Counted from the stretch's first letter, positions 36,430-48,187 are shown. The stretch is 64,000 bases of DNA from Prunus persica (GCF_000346465.2 NC_034009.1:4983269-5047268), one strand, 5' to 3'. Numbers and translations are program-made. The notes: generated by a model not told the origin, from the sequence alone.

Positions 36430-37423
36430 TGCTCTACAAAGTCTGGCAGTCTGAAAGTTCTTTGAACTTTAAATATACTTAGCCAAATGATTTTGTCAAA
36501 AATCTTTGATATCCACTATCAATTAGAAGAAACAAAGGTATAAATCTTTTGATCCTATCTTCGTTCCTTAATTACATTTCAAATCCCAGAATGTTCAAGC
36601 ATATAAAGGCCCCAAAATGCAACAACCTGCCCGGTTGTATCAACAACTTAGGACTAAATTCTTGTGAAGCTGCCATATTTAGGTATGAATGGTTGGATAT
36701 GTTAGGATATAACAGTAGATAAAATTCTTGTTTCGATTAGATTGAGATAAGTAGTTGCTGATATCAAACCAGTCGTGCTGTTTGGAGCTCTAAATTTGGC
36801 GATGTGTGATTATTGTTAGTCAAATTCTGACAGGCATTACCATGAAAACCCATACTGTAAATTTGAATATTATATGAACATATCTTTAACCATATAATTA
36901 ACCAGAATTCTGATATAGAAAGCTGAGTCAAGCTAAAACCCCCTGTCAAAACCTCAAACCTTTTTTACAATAACAATCAAATAGTTGGATGTTAAATCGA
37001 ATAATTAACGGTCAAGATTTCACCATTCAAAATTCTATCCATACGAAATAATTTGTAATATCCATAAATTTACCACTGTGTGTGCCTATTCATCAGATTG
37101 CCAAATTTTGAGTACCAAAACATTAAAATGGTTTAAATAAAAATCAAGTACTTAATCTTGTTCTAATCCAAAAACAAGAATTTGCCGTGATCCTTATCCT
37201 CATAGGTTCAACCATTCGGACATAAATATGGCATGTATAACAAGGAAGGAAAGAATTTCACAATCTAGAAAATAATTGTAGGATTATTAGGTAAGTTTGT
37301 TTAGGCAGGCAAGCTTGCTACCCTTTGGCGCCTTTATAAACTTTACATTATCTTTCTCTTCTTCTTGAGAGTGGGTTTGCTTAAACTTCAAAGAGGTTAT
37401 AGACTTGAAAACGTTGTAGAGTG
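36430..37423. promoter_or_regulatory. Shared upstream region of the head-to-head STP pair
   Basis: The 994 bp between the two start codons contain no coding frame. A TATA box TTTATAAA at 37333-37340 lies about 85 bp before the copy B ATG. A weaker TATATTTAAAG (minus strand, about 36467-36477) is close to the copy A ATG. Whether the region acts as one bidirectional promoter cannot be told from sequence. Confidence 0.55.
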
Positions 37424-39735
37424 ATGGCAGGAGGAGGTGGTTTCGTCGGGGAGGGCGGAGGCAGGAGCTATGAAGGAGGTGTCACCATCTTTGTGCTCTT
37501 CACTTGTATGGCAGCTGCCATGGGAGGTCTCCTCTTTGGATATGATCTTGGAATCTCAGGTAATTGGAACACCACTTCAGAAACACACAAACACATCAAT
37601 TAATTGTGTTTTTTTCTCTATGTTTAAGAGAATTGAGATTACATTGCAAGGGGTTTGTATGTATCTCAAGAGATTAAGAGCAGTTACCCCGCACCTGAAG
37701 TTCTGTGTTCGAATCCCCTCTCCCCTAATATCGCTTGTATCAAAAGAAAAAAAATGAACAAGAGAATTGAGATTACATTAAAACAAGTTTTCTCTATGCA
37801 GGAGGAGTGACTTCAATGGAGTCGTTCTTGAGCAAGTTCTTCCCCTCTGTGTTCCACAAAATGAAGAATGAGTCTGCTGATCAAAACCAGTACTGCAAAT
37901 TCGATAGCGAACTCCTCACGTTGTTCACCTCTTGCCTCTACATTGCAGCATTGGTGGCTTCCTTCTTTGCGTCATCAGTAACTAGGAAATTTGGCCGAAA
38001 GATCTCCATGTTTGTGGCTGGCCTTGTTTTTCTTATTGGCTCTGTCCTAAATGGTGTTGCCAATAACATTGTGCTCTTAATTATTGGTCGCCTGCTGCTT
38101 GGTATTGGTGTTGGATTTGCTAATCAGGTATACAACAAATCTTCTGTCTTTAATTAATTTTCTTTATAGCTCTCTATATATCTCGCTTACACATATGATT
38201 AAAGAATTAAACGTACAGGCCTTAAGAGATATCACATTTTTAGACCATATTCGTTTACTGCATTATGTGGCAGGTGATGTGTTGATTATCAATGCAACAT
38301 AAAAATTTATGTGATAATAGGACCCCATCTACCATATACTGTAGTTCGCCAATGTGATGTGAAAATATGATCTCCCTACACTACTTGAAGTTTAGAGGTA
38401 GCTAGCTAGATAATTACTTTGTAATCTCCATTTGGTTTGTAGTCTGTTCCTGTTTATCTAGCGGAAATGGCTCCAACAAAGATTCGAGGAGCACTGAACA
38501 TGGGGTTCCAAATGGCCATTACCATTGGCATTCTAGTGGCAGGTCTTGTTAACTTCGGCACTGCCAAGATCAAGGGTGGATATGGCTGGAGAGTCTCTTT
38601 GGCTCTTGCAGCCGTCCCTTCCTTGATCTTGACTGTCGCTGCAATCTTTCTCCCCGACACTCCAAATTCCATCCTAGAAAGAGGTCACCCTGAGAAGGCC
38701 AAGAAAATGTTGAAAAAGATTCGTGGCACCGATGACGTCGATGAGGAATTCCAAGACCTTCTTGATGCTACTGAGGTTGCAAAAAGAGTGGAGAACCAAT
38801 GGAGCAACATCACACAACCAAGATATAGGCCTCAGCTTGTCATTTGCCTTCTTGTTCCGTTCTTCCAGCAGCTCACCGGCATCAATGTGATTATGTTTTA
38901 TGCACCTGTTCTTTTCATGACGTTGGGGTTTGGAAATGAAGCTTCCCTCATGTCCACCGTCATCACCGGCAGCGTTAACGTGGTTGCTACCCTAGTGTCC
39001 ATTTGCACAGTCGACAGGTTTGGAAGAAGAGCCTTATTCCTTCAAGGTGGTGTGCAAATGCTCATCTGCCAGGTACTTAATTCCATATGCTCAATTCAAT
39101 GAAATTAATATAAAAAATTTCGCATCAAAGGACATAGCTTGCACAGAGGGTTGTAGCTTAAGTGGTTAAGAGCAGTTATCCATGCACTTGAAGTCCTGTG
39201 TTCGAATCCCACCTCCCCCAATATCACTGTTATGAAAGAAAAAACAAAAGAACTTGCACTAACATTTACACATACATTGCAGATTGCTGTTGGAGTTATG
39301 ATAGGCATGAAGTTTGGTGTGAGTGGAGAAGGAGCATTTTCAAAAGGTGAAGCCAATTGGATCTTGTTCTTGATCTGTGCATATGTAGCAGCCTTTGCAT
39401 GGTCTTGGGGGCCATTGGGGTGGCTGGTGCCCAGTGAGATCTGTCCTCTGGAGATCCGATCCGCCGGACAAGCCATCAACGTCTCGGTGAACATGCTGTT
39501 CACTTTCATCATTGCCCAAGTCTTCCTTAACATGCTTTGCCACATGAAGTTTGGCCTCTTCTTCTTCTTTGCTGGCTTTGTGGTCATTATGACCATTTTC
39601 ATCACATTCTTCCTGCCTGAGACAAAGAACGTGCCCATTGAAGAGATGAACAGAGTTTGGAAGGCACACTGGTTTTGGGGCAAGTACATCCCTGATGAGG
39701 CTGTGACTCATGGCAGGCAAGACAGGGCTGTGTAG
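37424..39735 (+). CDS. Sugar transport protein (STP), H+/hexose symporter, copy B (exons 37424-37559, 37802-38127, 38443-39072, 39283-39735)
   Basis: Four exons join to 514 aa. Exons 2, 3 and 4 have exactly the same lengths as copy A (326, 630, 453 nt), and the protein is very similar throughout, including [46 protein letters not shown] and [11 protein letters not shown]. It is a 12-helix major facilitator carrier for hexose/H+ uptake. ATG 37424 follows a TATA box by about 85 bp; the GTG one codon upstream is not a start. Introns 1 and 3 each carry a SINE-like insertion that copy A lacks. The coding sequence shows no damage. Confidence 0.94.
37646..37759 (+). mobile_element. SINE-like insertion in STP-B intron 1
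   Basis: 114 bp with box-A-like AAGAGATTAAGAGCAG, box-B-like TGTTCGAATCCC and a TTGTATCAAAAG plus A-rich tail, flanked by a perfect 20-bp direct repeat AAGAGAATTGAGATTACATT (37626-37645 and 37760-37779). The paralog's intron has this target once and no insert. Confidence 0.88.
39145..39252 (+). mobile_element. SINE-like insertion in STP-B intron 3
   Basis: Related to the intron 1 element (GTTAAGAGCAGTTA, CCTGTGTTCGAATCCC, CCCAATATCAC, A-rich tail), with CTTGCAC at both ends (39138-39144 and 39253-39259). Copy A has the CTTGCAC site without insert. Confidence 0.8.
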
Positions 39736-40100
39736 TTTGTTTGATGAGAGCAAATTGATTAAAGATAAGAGAAAGAAAAACAATTTTGATTGAGAGGCAA
39801 TTAGGGGATTCGGGGATATTGAAGTTGTAACACAAGAGAATTACAGCCCTTATTTGCCTCTTCTTTCCAAACAAGAGCTTGATTTGGAGCTTAGATTGCA
39901 GGATCAGTTTAATGGATTAAGAATATTGGAATATGAACAAATTCTCGTCAAATCTAATTGAATCACACATTTTGGTAGATGCAAATGAAAAATAGAAGTT
40001 AAATGCTAAAGGAAAGTATTTTGATTCTATGGTGTATTAGACGTTGTTGCATCAAATGACTTAAATTGTTCATAATATATTCAACTCTAAATGCATATAA

Positions 40101-40440
40101 GAGCATCTCCAACCGATATATCAAACGTGCCACATAGACATTTAACAACTAAAAATGACATCTCACATCACTCCAACCAATATGTCAAAGCTGATGTGGA
40201 ATGAAAGCTAGAGGTTGAGATGTTATTTTTGACATCCCAAAAGCAAGATGTCAGATGAATATTTTATTATTTTTTCTTTTCTTTTTAAATTAAAAATGAA
40301 TCAACACTAAATGTAATAAAATAATAATTTAATTTGACATATCGGGTAGAGTGTAGAGCTGTGTAAGATGTCAAATTGCCACATCAGCCATCAAATTTAA
40401 ATTTGATATTTGACATTTGACATCTCCCTTGGAGATGCTC
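40101..40440. mobile_element. PIF/Harbinger-like (Tourist-type) MITE, 340 bp
   Basis: Inverted ends GAGCATCTCCAA and TTGGAGATGCTC are flanked by TAA on both sides (40098-40100 and 40441-40443), the 3-bp T-A-A target of this superfamily. It contains many GACAT/ATGTC motifs and no coding capacity. Confidence 0.85.
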
Positions 40441-40969
40441 TAAGAAGAGAAAAAAAAAAAAACATTAAACCAATTGGGCACAAGCAAATCCGTCAACTAA
40501 TCCAATCATGTTGATTATTTGATTTAAGGATTCGATCATATTCACCTAACTATCTAAACCGATCAAAATTGGATTAGATCGGTCAATTTAAGCGGATTAA
40601 ATTGGATCCGTCAATTTAGGCGGAGTTGATATGTATTGAGTAATATTGAAAAAAATATTCCTTATATTTTAGAATCAGCCGTTGGATTTGATTTTTAGCC
40701 TTTGAGATTGAATACAATTAATATAGGCCGTTGGATTTCAAAACTCTAAATTTGGTTTGGGCTTGGGTGGCACTTGAGCCCAATGAGCCGTAAACCGTTC
40801 GAAACGTACAGTACAGTCGTATAGTGGATCAAACAGTGGTATATTAAGTGAAGAAAACGACGACGTTGCCATTATGTCGGATGCAATTCGAATAGTTTCA
40901 GGACAGATCGAGCTCTGCTGATAGGAAGAAGAAGCAGCCTCTAGGGTTTATCAGATACAGCTCTACCAG

Positions 40970-41026
<57 letters not shown>

Positions 41027-43480
41027 CTGTGAGGTGCTTTGTGCAAAACCCTGTGCCCTAAGTTCCTAACTGAGCTCTGTAAAGGCATCCCTCATAAACT
41101 ATAATAAGAAACTACGGAGAATTGAGGGAAAATCTGTTATGCTTTCACATAACTGTTGCAAAGAGGAATTAACAAGAAACTAGGGTTTGTTATGTTGTTC
41201 TTATTGCTCTACTCTATGGGCTTGTGCTAACTTTAATACTCCACATTATGGGCTTACATGGATTTTGGTTTCTGTATTGTGCCTTGAATTATGCGAAATG
41301 GCCATATATTGACATCAATATCTGTTAGTTTGTTAATTGGGTTTGAATTTTTGGATGGGGAAGGTTGGGTAGACTTGTAGGCTTCTTCTATTGAATAAAT
41401 GGTACATTTTGTTTATGAGATAGTTCGTAGAAAATTAAAAAAAGAGTATTGGGATAGAAAATGGGACTGTCCGGGATAACTTCTCTGGATTTGCATGAAC
41501 TAGCAGAGTGGATACTAAGTGGGGATGCTATAACTTAGTGTTTGTACTGACATTTGAGAATCCCTCTGTCTCAGTGAGATCAGGGGAAAAAGTTTGAGTA
41601 CATTGTAAGATTCTTTACCTGTTTTTTAACCTAGGATTGTAACATTGACACACAGACACAGACACACAGAGATATATGTATGTGTATATTTTGCTATTTC
41701 TGTCAATGGGTTGATGGTTTTAGATTGTAGAGGCCGTTTAGTGCTTAGGTTTAAACTCTTAGGTTTGGGGATGGCTCAAAGTCCTAGTGGTAGAACCTAT
41801 ACCCTAAGCCCTAAACTTCTGTGTCTTGGTCAATTTTAAAACTCTTTAGGAGAGCTAGAGGCACAGTTCAAATGTCCTTGGTCCTGCTAAAGGGGTTCTC
41901 ATTAGAAGAAGCCATCTCTGTGTATATATCCATATGATGCATATATGTATCTTGTGTTGTCAATGTAACTACCAATCCTTCGGTGTTGCTCTTTGTATTA
42001 TTTTCTTTTAGCACCTTTATTTTCTTAAGGCTTCTATTTTTTTCCCAAGTTTCAAAAGGTTTCTATTTGTATTTTGTATTTTTGGTTGAATCTGTTTTGA
42101 GTTTTCAATGTGTAAACTTGGGATGGTTTCAAAAAAAAAAAAAAAGAAGAAGGAAACCAAGTAGTTTCGATTTGGTTTGGTACCAACTTCTAAATCCAGT
42201 TTTGTTAAAGGGGCACTTGTTCCAAATTGTGGAGTGATATTTAAAAGTCAGATGTAGCCACTTTCGCAATCTAGATTAAGCTTTAGCTCATGGCATCCAG
42301 TAATTTAGTGTGTGTTGTGCTGCCCTGCCTTTTATTTACTGCGTTCACCCAGTCTTTGTTTTAACTAATTTGGTTTATTTGTGGCCATGTTTGAGCTCCT
42401 GTGAATTTTATGACTAAATGGATTGATGCATTTTTCCTATATCTTGGTCATAATGAAGTTAGTGATGTTTGATTAGTTGCTTCAATCTGGTAGACGATTA
42501 TCCTTTTCCCCTGGCTTATGGAATGGGGTTGTGTAGGAAAAAGAGGGGCAATATTTTCTCTCTTTTATTTGTGCTTTTCTCGACTGATTGGGTGTTTCTC
42601 TTTCTTTTTTGGACTGAAAGGTTCTCTCTTTCTATTGTGCTATTCTTGTGGAGGAAGTTTTTGCGCTGAATTGGAGGCAAATAGTTGATTCTTCTAAAAG
42701 TCCCGCCAACACCTATTTCTCCATTGCAAATATCACTTCTTTGAAACAACAAATTCTTCAGATATATACTTTCACTGATACCTAGACCAGTAATGCAACC
42801 CAAGCGTAAAAGTTTATACCTATAACCTGAAGTTGGAATACAACAGAAGCAATTCCTTTTTTCTTATTTTTTTCCCGTTGATAAATAAGATCTTCAAAAC
42901 TCAGTTTACAAATTTGATAACCCGTCATTGTAGTTGAATCATGGAAATGAAAAAAGAAAGCTTCAGTTTTCTGAAGAGAATGTCAGATTTTTTAGGCTTC
43001 ATTTGTCTTTTTCACTTTCTTCATAAACCTGGTTCACAATAGGTTATTTGCCTTTTCTCTTTTCAAAAGTTAATCGTAGTTCTTCTTTGAAAACACATGG
43101 TTTGGATTATAAGACAACGAGCTATACGCTCCATATGTGCATAACCTGTATGCTTAGGAGAGGAAAACTGCATATGACCTCTTCATCAATGAAAGACAGG
43201 AAAAGTAAAAGAAGTGAGTAGACGAGGGTAGTTTCTGTCTTTAATCGTGTCTATCAGGATGTGCAGTGGTTTAGATTGTTATGTGACTTGAGTTTTATAA
43301 TGTTGTCAGGTGTTAGTCTATCTGTACCTGCCGTCATTTCTGTTGTCTTAATATCTTGTTAGCGAGTTCTGGTTTTTCTCACTGTGTTATAAGCTTATAT
43401 CATATCATTTGACAGATGTAGGTTGTGATAAGTCATTTATGCTATGACAAATTTGCTTATTCATTTCATTTGTATTGCAG
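40970..43480 (+). other. 5'UTR intron of the U5-40K gene
   Basis: Donor CTACCAG|GTTCTCTC and acceptor TTTGTATTGCAG| define a 2.5-kb intron, ending 54 bp before the start codon. It begins with a long CT microsatellite (40972-41022). No independent gene is seen in it; T-rich composition fits an intron. The first exon would lie at about 40900-40969. Confidence 0.65.
40972..41022. repeat. CT microsatellite
   Basis: About 25 CT units, directly after the putative splice donor of the U5-40K 5'UTR intron. Confidence 0.9.
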
Positions 43481-43534
43481 GATTTGAACTCATAGAAAAT
43501 AAATCGTTTGCTATTGAAATACCAAACAGAGGCA

Positions 43535-44569
43535 ATGATGCAATTTGCTCCAAGTGAGGGTGAAACTGCTTTGTCCGTCGTTGGTCCAAGGCCAATGGAG
43601 TTGTCTACGCATAGTGCTCGCCCAGCACCTGGGCCAAATGGAAAACAAAGGACTTCCAGTTTGGAATCACCAATCATGTTGTTGACAGGTCATCAGAGTG
43701 CTATATACACAATGAAATTTAATCCTGCTGGAACAGTTGTTGCCTCTGGGTCTCATGACAAAGAAATTTTCTTATGGAATGTTCATGGGGAATGCAAGAA
43801 CTTTATGGTTCTGAAGGGGCACAAGAATGCTGTATTGGATCTTCACTGGACAACTGATGGGTCTCAGATAATATCAGCAAGTCCAGACAAGACTGTGGGG
43901 GCATGGGATGTTGAAACAGGAAAAAGAATAAAAAAGATGGCAGAACACTCATCATTTGTGAATTCTTGCCATCCTGCTCGAAGGGGACCACCTCTTATTG
44001 TCAGTGGATCTGATGATGGAACTGCCAAACTATGGGATATGCGTCTGAGGGGTGCCATCCAAACATTTCCTGATAAATATCAAATTACAGCTGTCAGCTT
44101 CTCTGATGCATCAGATAAAATCTTTACCGGAGGGATTGACAATGATATTAAAGTTTGGGATTTGCGCAAGGCTGAAGTAATGATGACGCTTCAAGGCCAT
44201 CAAGATATGATAACAGGTATGTCATTGAGTCCTGATGGCTCTTATCTTCTGACTAATGGAATGGACTGCAAGCTCTGCATTTGGGATATGCGCCCGTATG
44301 CACCACAGAATCGTTGTGTGAAGATAATGGAAGGGCACCAGCACAATTTTGAAAAGAACTTGTTGAAATGTGGCTGGTCCCCTGATGGAAGCAAGGTCAC
44401 GGCTGGAAGTTCTGATCGGATGGTTTACGTTTGGGATACTACTTCTCGACGCATCTTGTATATGCTTCCTGGCCACACCGGATCTGTCAATGAGTCTGTA
44501 TTCCATCCCAATGAACCCATTATTGGATCTTGCGGTAGTGATAAACAGATCTATCTGGGGGAAATCTGA
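43535..44569 (+). CDS. SNRNP40: U5 snRNP 40 kDa protein (SNRNP40), WD40 repeat
   Basis: A 344-aa single coding exon starting MMQFAPSEGETALSVVGPR. Seven WD40 repeats run from residue about 50 to the end, with GH...WD signatures such as LTGHQSAIYTMKFNP, SGSHDKEIFLWNV, VWDLRKAEVMMTLQGH, CIWDMRPYAP, VYVWDTTS and LPGHTGSVNESVFHP. The close spacing and CKNFMVLKGHKNAVLD, YLLTNGMDCKLC and NFEKNLLKC blocks identify the U5-40K family, a nuclear spliceosome component that contacts Prp8. The longer frame from 43508 begins at TTG and is ignored. Gly replaces the usual Arg in KTVxAWD. The UTR intron argues against a retrocopy. Confidence 0.94.
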   Translation: MMQFAPSEGETALSVVGPRPMELSTHSARPAPGPNGKQRTSSLESPIMLLTGHQSAIYTMKFNPAGTVVASGSHDKEIFLWNVHGECKNFMVLKGHKNAVLDLHWTTDGSQIISASPDKTVGAWDVETGKRIKKMAEHSSFVNSCHPARRGPPLIVSGSDDGTAKLWDMRLRGAIQTFPDKYQITAVSFSDASDKIFTGGIDNDIKVWDLRKAEVMMTLQGHQDMITGMSLSPDGSYLLTNGMDCKLCIWDMRPYAPQNRCVKIMEGHQHNFEKNLLKCGWSPDGSKVTAGSSDRMVYVWDTTSRRILYMLPGHTGSVNESVFHPNEPIIGSCGSDKQIYLGEI

Positions 44570-45365
44570 GTTGTACTGACATATAATGTAGCATCTTCGT
44601 ATTTTTTGTGGTAGTGACTTTTGACAATAGTTGAATTTCAGAAGGGTTGTATCTTGCTGTAGTTTCCATATTGGATTTTGACGGATTTAAGTGTATAAGC
44701 ATTTTGATTAGATTTGCCATTTGTAGATGCTATGCATGCCTTCCCTATTTCATGGCTCCCCATTGGCGTTGATGAGATTAAGTTCATTAAAGGGGAAGAT
44801 GAATGTTTTGGAGTATTAACAGAAACTAAACTCAGAGGCATTTAGGATAAGTAGATAATTTCTGTTAATCCCATTTTTTCATTAGCCTAGCATCTGCAAA
44901 GGAGTATGCAAATGAAGTAGTTAAAATTGTACTATAATAATTTAGGTGAGATGTTGTCTACCCATTTGCCTCGTGAAAAAAATTGGTCACTCCAAAGGGC
45001 CTAGGCAATGCAAGTATACAAATTCATTATTATATTATATTATATTTATTTTTTACATTTACATTTATAATTTATAGAAATTAGGCGAGAGAGTGAAAAT
45101 GATATTTTATTATAAAAAGCAAGTGGGGCCTAATATACCTCTTCACTTTGAAGTAGGCAATATTGCCTTGTTGGGGAGAGTAGGTAAATTTTGCCTACCC
45201 ATTTACCTCTTCCCTTGGAGCATGAAAATGCTAATGTGGCAAGACAAATGAGGTGTGTCTACTTTTTCGCTTCTTCTATTGGAGATGCTCACGTAAAAGT
45301 AATTTTGTTTATTTTAAAAAAAAAAAAAAAAAAAAACCTATGCACAACATGAGGAAAACGAGCAC
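44570..45365. other. Downstream spacer with a possible decayed MITE
   Basis: About 44941-45296 has paired GTCTACCCATTTGCCTC / TTTGCCTACCCATTTACCTC segments and ends in ATTGGAGATGCTC, like the right end of the MITE at 40440, but a matching left end was not found. An A-run is at 45316-45337. Confidence 0.35.
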
Positions 45366-47163
45366 TAGTGACTACGGCTAGGCATTTAGACTAACAAAAT
45401 CAAAAGACGAGCTAATTAGACTGATTAGTATGGTTTTGTGAGGTTTTATTATACATTTTTTTTATTTATATAAAATTGGCAAAAAATTGGATTGGGCTAG
45501 AAATAGATCGATTTGAATTTGGTTGTAAAAGCCTTGAAGATGCAGTCACTAAATCGAATGCCTTTTGAATTTGTGCTTATAATTTTCAAAGTGACATTTA
45601 CCAACCCAATGAGGTTTACCCCAATGGGAAAGGACTGCGACTTACAGATAAGTGGTCTCAGGTACTTAAATGTTGACATGTGCCACCTTCAACAACCTGC
45701 ATTGCATTGATGAGTGAGTCAATTTTGACTAGTCAAGTGGTCAAACTTTGAATAATTGACCACTAAAATTTTAGGGCTAATGACAAAAGACCCCCTAATG
45801 GGGTCATTCTCAATATGGGCCCCGAGATTTCAATTTTATCAATTCACACCCGAATGTTTTCAAACCTGTCCAATTTAATCATTCCATTAAGTTGAATATG
45901 AGGTCAACCGTTAACTGCTAACATGATCATTGTGGGATCCACCCCTCAACTAACTGACCAATCCATTTACAACATCTCAAGGTATTTTCGGGTTGAAAAT
46001 AAGAAGAAAAACAAAATTCATTTATAAACCTACACCAACAGACCCTTAAATACTTTTAAAAATTAGAAATCAATCAAACAACATGATAAAATAAGATCAA
46101 ATAGAAAGAAAGAAAAAAAAAAAAAAAAAAAAAACCCCCCAAAACCTAGGCCCCACTTTCCCTAACCACCAACACCTACCTACCTCCATACTCACCTACT
46201 CAACCACAAGCCACCACCCATCCTTACCCATAACCCACACCTGTACCATCGACCCACACATGTAACTGCAACCCAACCCAGATCTAGTGACTACGGTTGG
46301 GCATTTAGACTGATAAAATCAAAAGACGTGCTAATTAGACTGATTAGTCTGGTTTTGTGTGGTTTTATTATACATTTTTTATTTATATAAAATTAGCAAA
46401 AAATCAGACTGGACTAGAAATAGATCCGTTTGAATTTGGTTATAAAAGCCTTGAACATGCAGTCATTGAACCGAACGCCTTTTGAATTTGTGTTTATAAT
46501 TTTTGGAGTGACATTTACCAACCCAACGAGGTTTACCCTACTGGGAAGGGAAATGGCCACGACTTGCAAATCATGGGTCTCAGGTTCTTACATGTTGACA
46601 TGTGCCACCTTCGACAACATGCATTGCATTGATGAGTGAGTCAATTTTGAGTAGTCAAGTGGTCAAACTTTGAATAATTGACCACCAAAATTTTAGCGCT
46701 AATGACAAAAGGCCCCCTGAAGGCTTAGGGTCATTCTCAATATAGGCCCCGGAATTTCAATTTTATCAATTTAAACCCCAATATTTTCAAACCTGTCCAA
46801 TTTAGTGATTTTGTTAAGTTGATTGTAAGGTCAACTATTAACGACTAATGTGACCACTGTGGGATCCCCTTACAACATCTCAAGGGTATTTTCGGGTTGA
46901 AAAAAAAGAAAAAAAAAAGAAGCTCTATATACCTACACCAATAGACCCTTAAATACTTTTAAAAAAAAAAATCAAGTAAACAACATGATAAAATAACATA
47001 AAAAGAAAAAAGAAAAGAAAAAGAAAACCCTAAACCTAGCCCCCCACTCTCCCCAACTGCTGCACCAACACCTACCTGCCTCCATACCCACCTACCTCAG
47101 CCCCAAGCCATCACCCATCCTTACCCACAACCTACACTTGTACCAGCAACCCAACCTAGATCT
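45366..47163. repeat. 919-bp tandem duplication
   Basis: 45366-46284 is repeated at 46285 to about 47163: CTAGTGACTACGG at both starts, then GAATTTGGTTnTAAAAGCCTTGAA, TTACCAACCCAA, TTGATGAGTGAGTCAATTTTGA and the left part of a Mutator-like element. The short frames at 45513 and 46430 are the same repeat in both units and are not real genes. Confidence 0.9.
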
Positions 47164-47280
47164 TCTCTACAGCACCACTACCACTACTCCGAGCCTAACT
47201 CGTCATATCTCTAAAGAAAACCCACCCAGACCTACCCCGCACTACCACGACCAGATCCGAAGCCCTACCCTATGAGCCAC

Positions 47281-47340
<60 letters not shown>

Positions 47341-47790
47341 TCGGGGTTGGGTATCGGGTACAAATGTGCGTTGAGGCTAGAGATGGGTGGTGGCCCGTGA
47401 GGTTGGTGGGGTGGGGCTGGGTCAGAGATGGTTTGTTGGGGGGCTGGTAAGGTGGGGCTAGGCAGGAGATGATTTGTTGGGGTGAGTCGGAAAAGGTGGT
47501 TGGGGAAGAGAGAGGATGATGTGAGGTTAAAGGAAAATTGATCAAGGGATTTGTTTTTCCTATTTCCAACCCGAAAATACCCTTGAGATGTTCTAAAGGG
47601 ACTGGTCAGTTAGTGGATGAGTGGGTCCCACAGTGGTCATGTACGTCAACAGTTAACGGTTGACCTCACAGTTAACTTAACAAAATGATTAAATTGGACA
47701 GGTTTGAAAACATTGGGGGTGTAAATTGAAACCCTGGGGCCCATATTGAGAATGACCCCAAGCCTTCAGAAGATCTTTTGTTGTTAGCCC
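46696..47790. mobile_element. Mutator-like element with long terminal inverted repeats, 1095 bp
   Basis: The ends GCGCTAATGACAAAAG and CTTTTGTTGTTAGCCC are inverse and extend as imperfect TIRs of about 210-230 bp (to about 46905 and from about 47560). They are flanked by the 9-bp direct repeat AAAATTTTA (46687-46695 and 47791-47799), the Mutator hallmark. The interior is non-coding, with a GT then GA microsatellite (about 47281-47336). A 5' half of the same element, lacking the right TIR, is at 45774-46284. Confidence 0.87.
47281..47336. repeat. Compound GT/GA microsatellite
   Basis: A GT run followed directly by a GA run, inside the Mutator-like element. Confidence 0.9.
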
Positions 47791-48048
47791 AAAATTTTAA
47801 TATCTACAACTCATTATCAACAAGCAAAATCATAATATCTATACAAATTATCATTAAACAATAAGTAAATGGAGCTACAAAGTATCAAACAATTCTAAAA
47901 CTTTACTCAATCTTAAGCATCCAAATCAATGAAAAACTTCACAAAAGAGGTTACCCATTAAGTTAGGTTCATGTGCCATTGCCCACTTTGTTGTACTCCG
48001 TCAAAAGTGACATTGTGCAACCTGTCTAGATAGGGAAGGGAAAGTTTG

Positions 48049-48187
48049 TTGAAGAAAGTGAGTGAACTCACTACATTAAGAGATGCGAGTGCTTTGATCC
48101 TTTGCACCATAATTACAGGGGAAGACCAGACATATGGGGCAAAAGCACTCGCACCACATAAGACGTGAGCTTACTCACTTCCTTCAA
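48049..48187 (+). ncRNA. MIRNA-like fold-back hairpin (candidate)
   Basis: The arms 48049-48100 and 48136-48187 are imperfectly complementary. A 23-nt outer helix starts TTGAAGAAAGTGAGTGAA and an inner 12-bp helix is TGCGAGTGCTTT, with a small asymmetric internal loop between and an apical loop of about 36 nt. Length and mismatch pattern resemble a plant microRNA precursor, but the arms match no microRNA I recognise. A fold-back repeat is the alternative. Confidence 0.35.

Noticed and set aside
37646..37759. tRNA gene suggested by box A and box B motifs
   Set aside because: No acceptor stem or cloverleaf; flanked by a 20-bp duplication and A-rich tail, so a SINE.
39105..39783. Long minus-strand frames over STP-B exon 4
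   Set aside because: Antisense of conserved transporter codons; the same shadow appears at STP-A.
43535..44569. U5-40K gene as a processed retrocopy because it has one coding exon
   Set aside because: A UTR intron with good splice sites precedes it, and no poly(A) tract or target duplication is seen.
45513..46639. Two similar small frames starting MNLV.KAL
   Set aside because: They lie in the 919-bp tandem duplication; similarity is explained by the repeat and no protein family is recognised.
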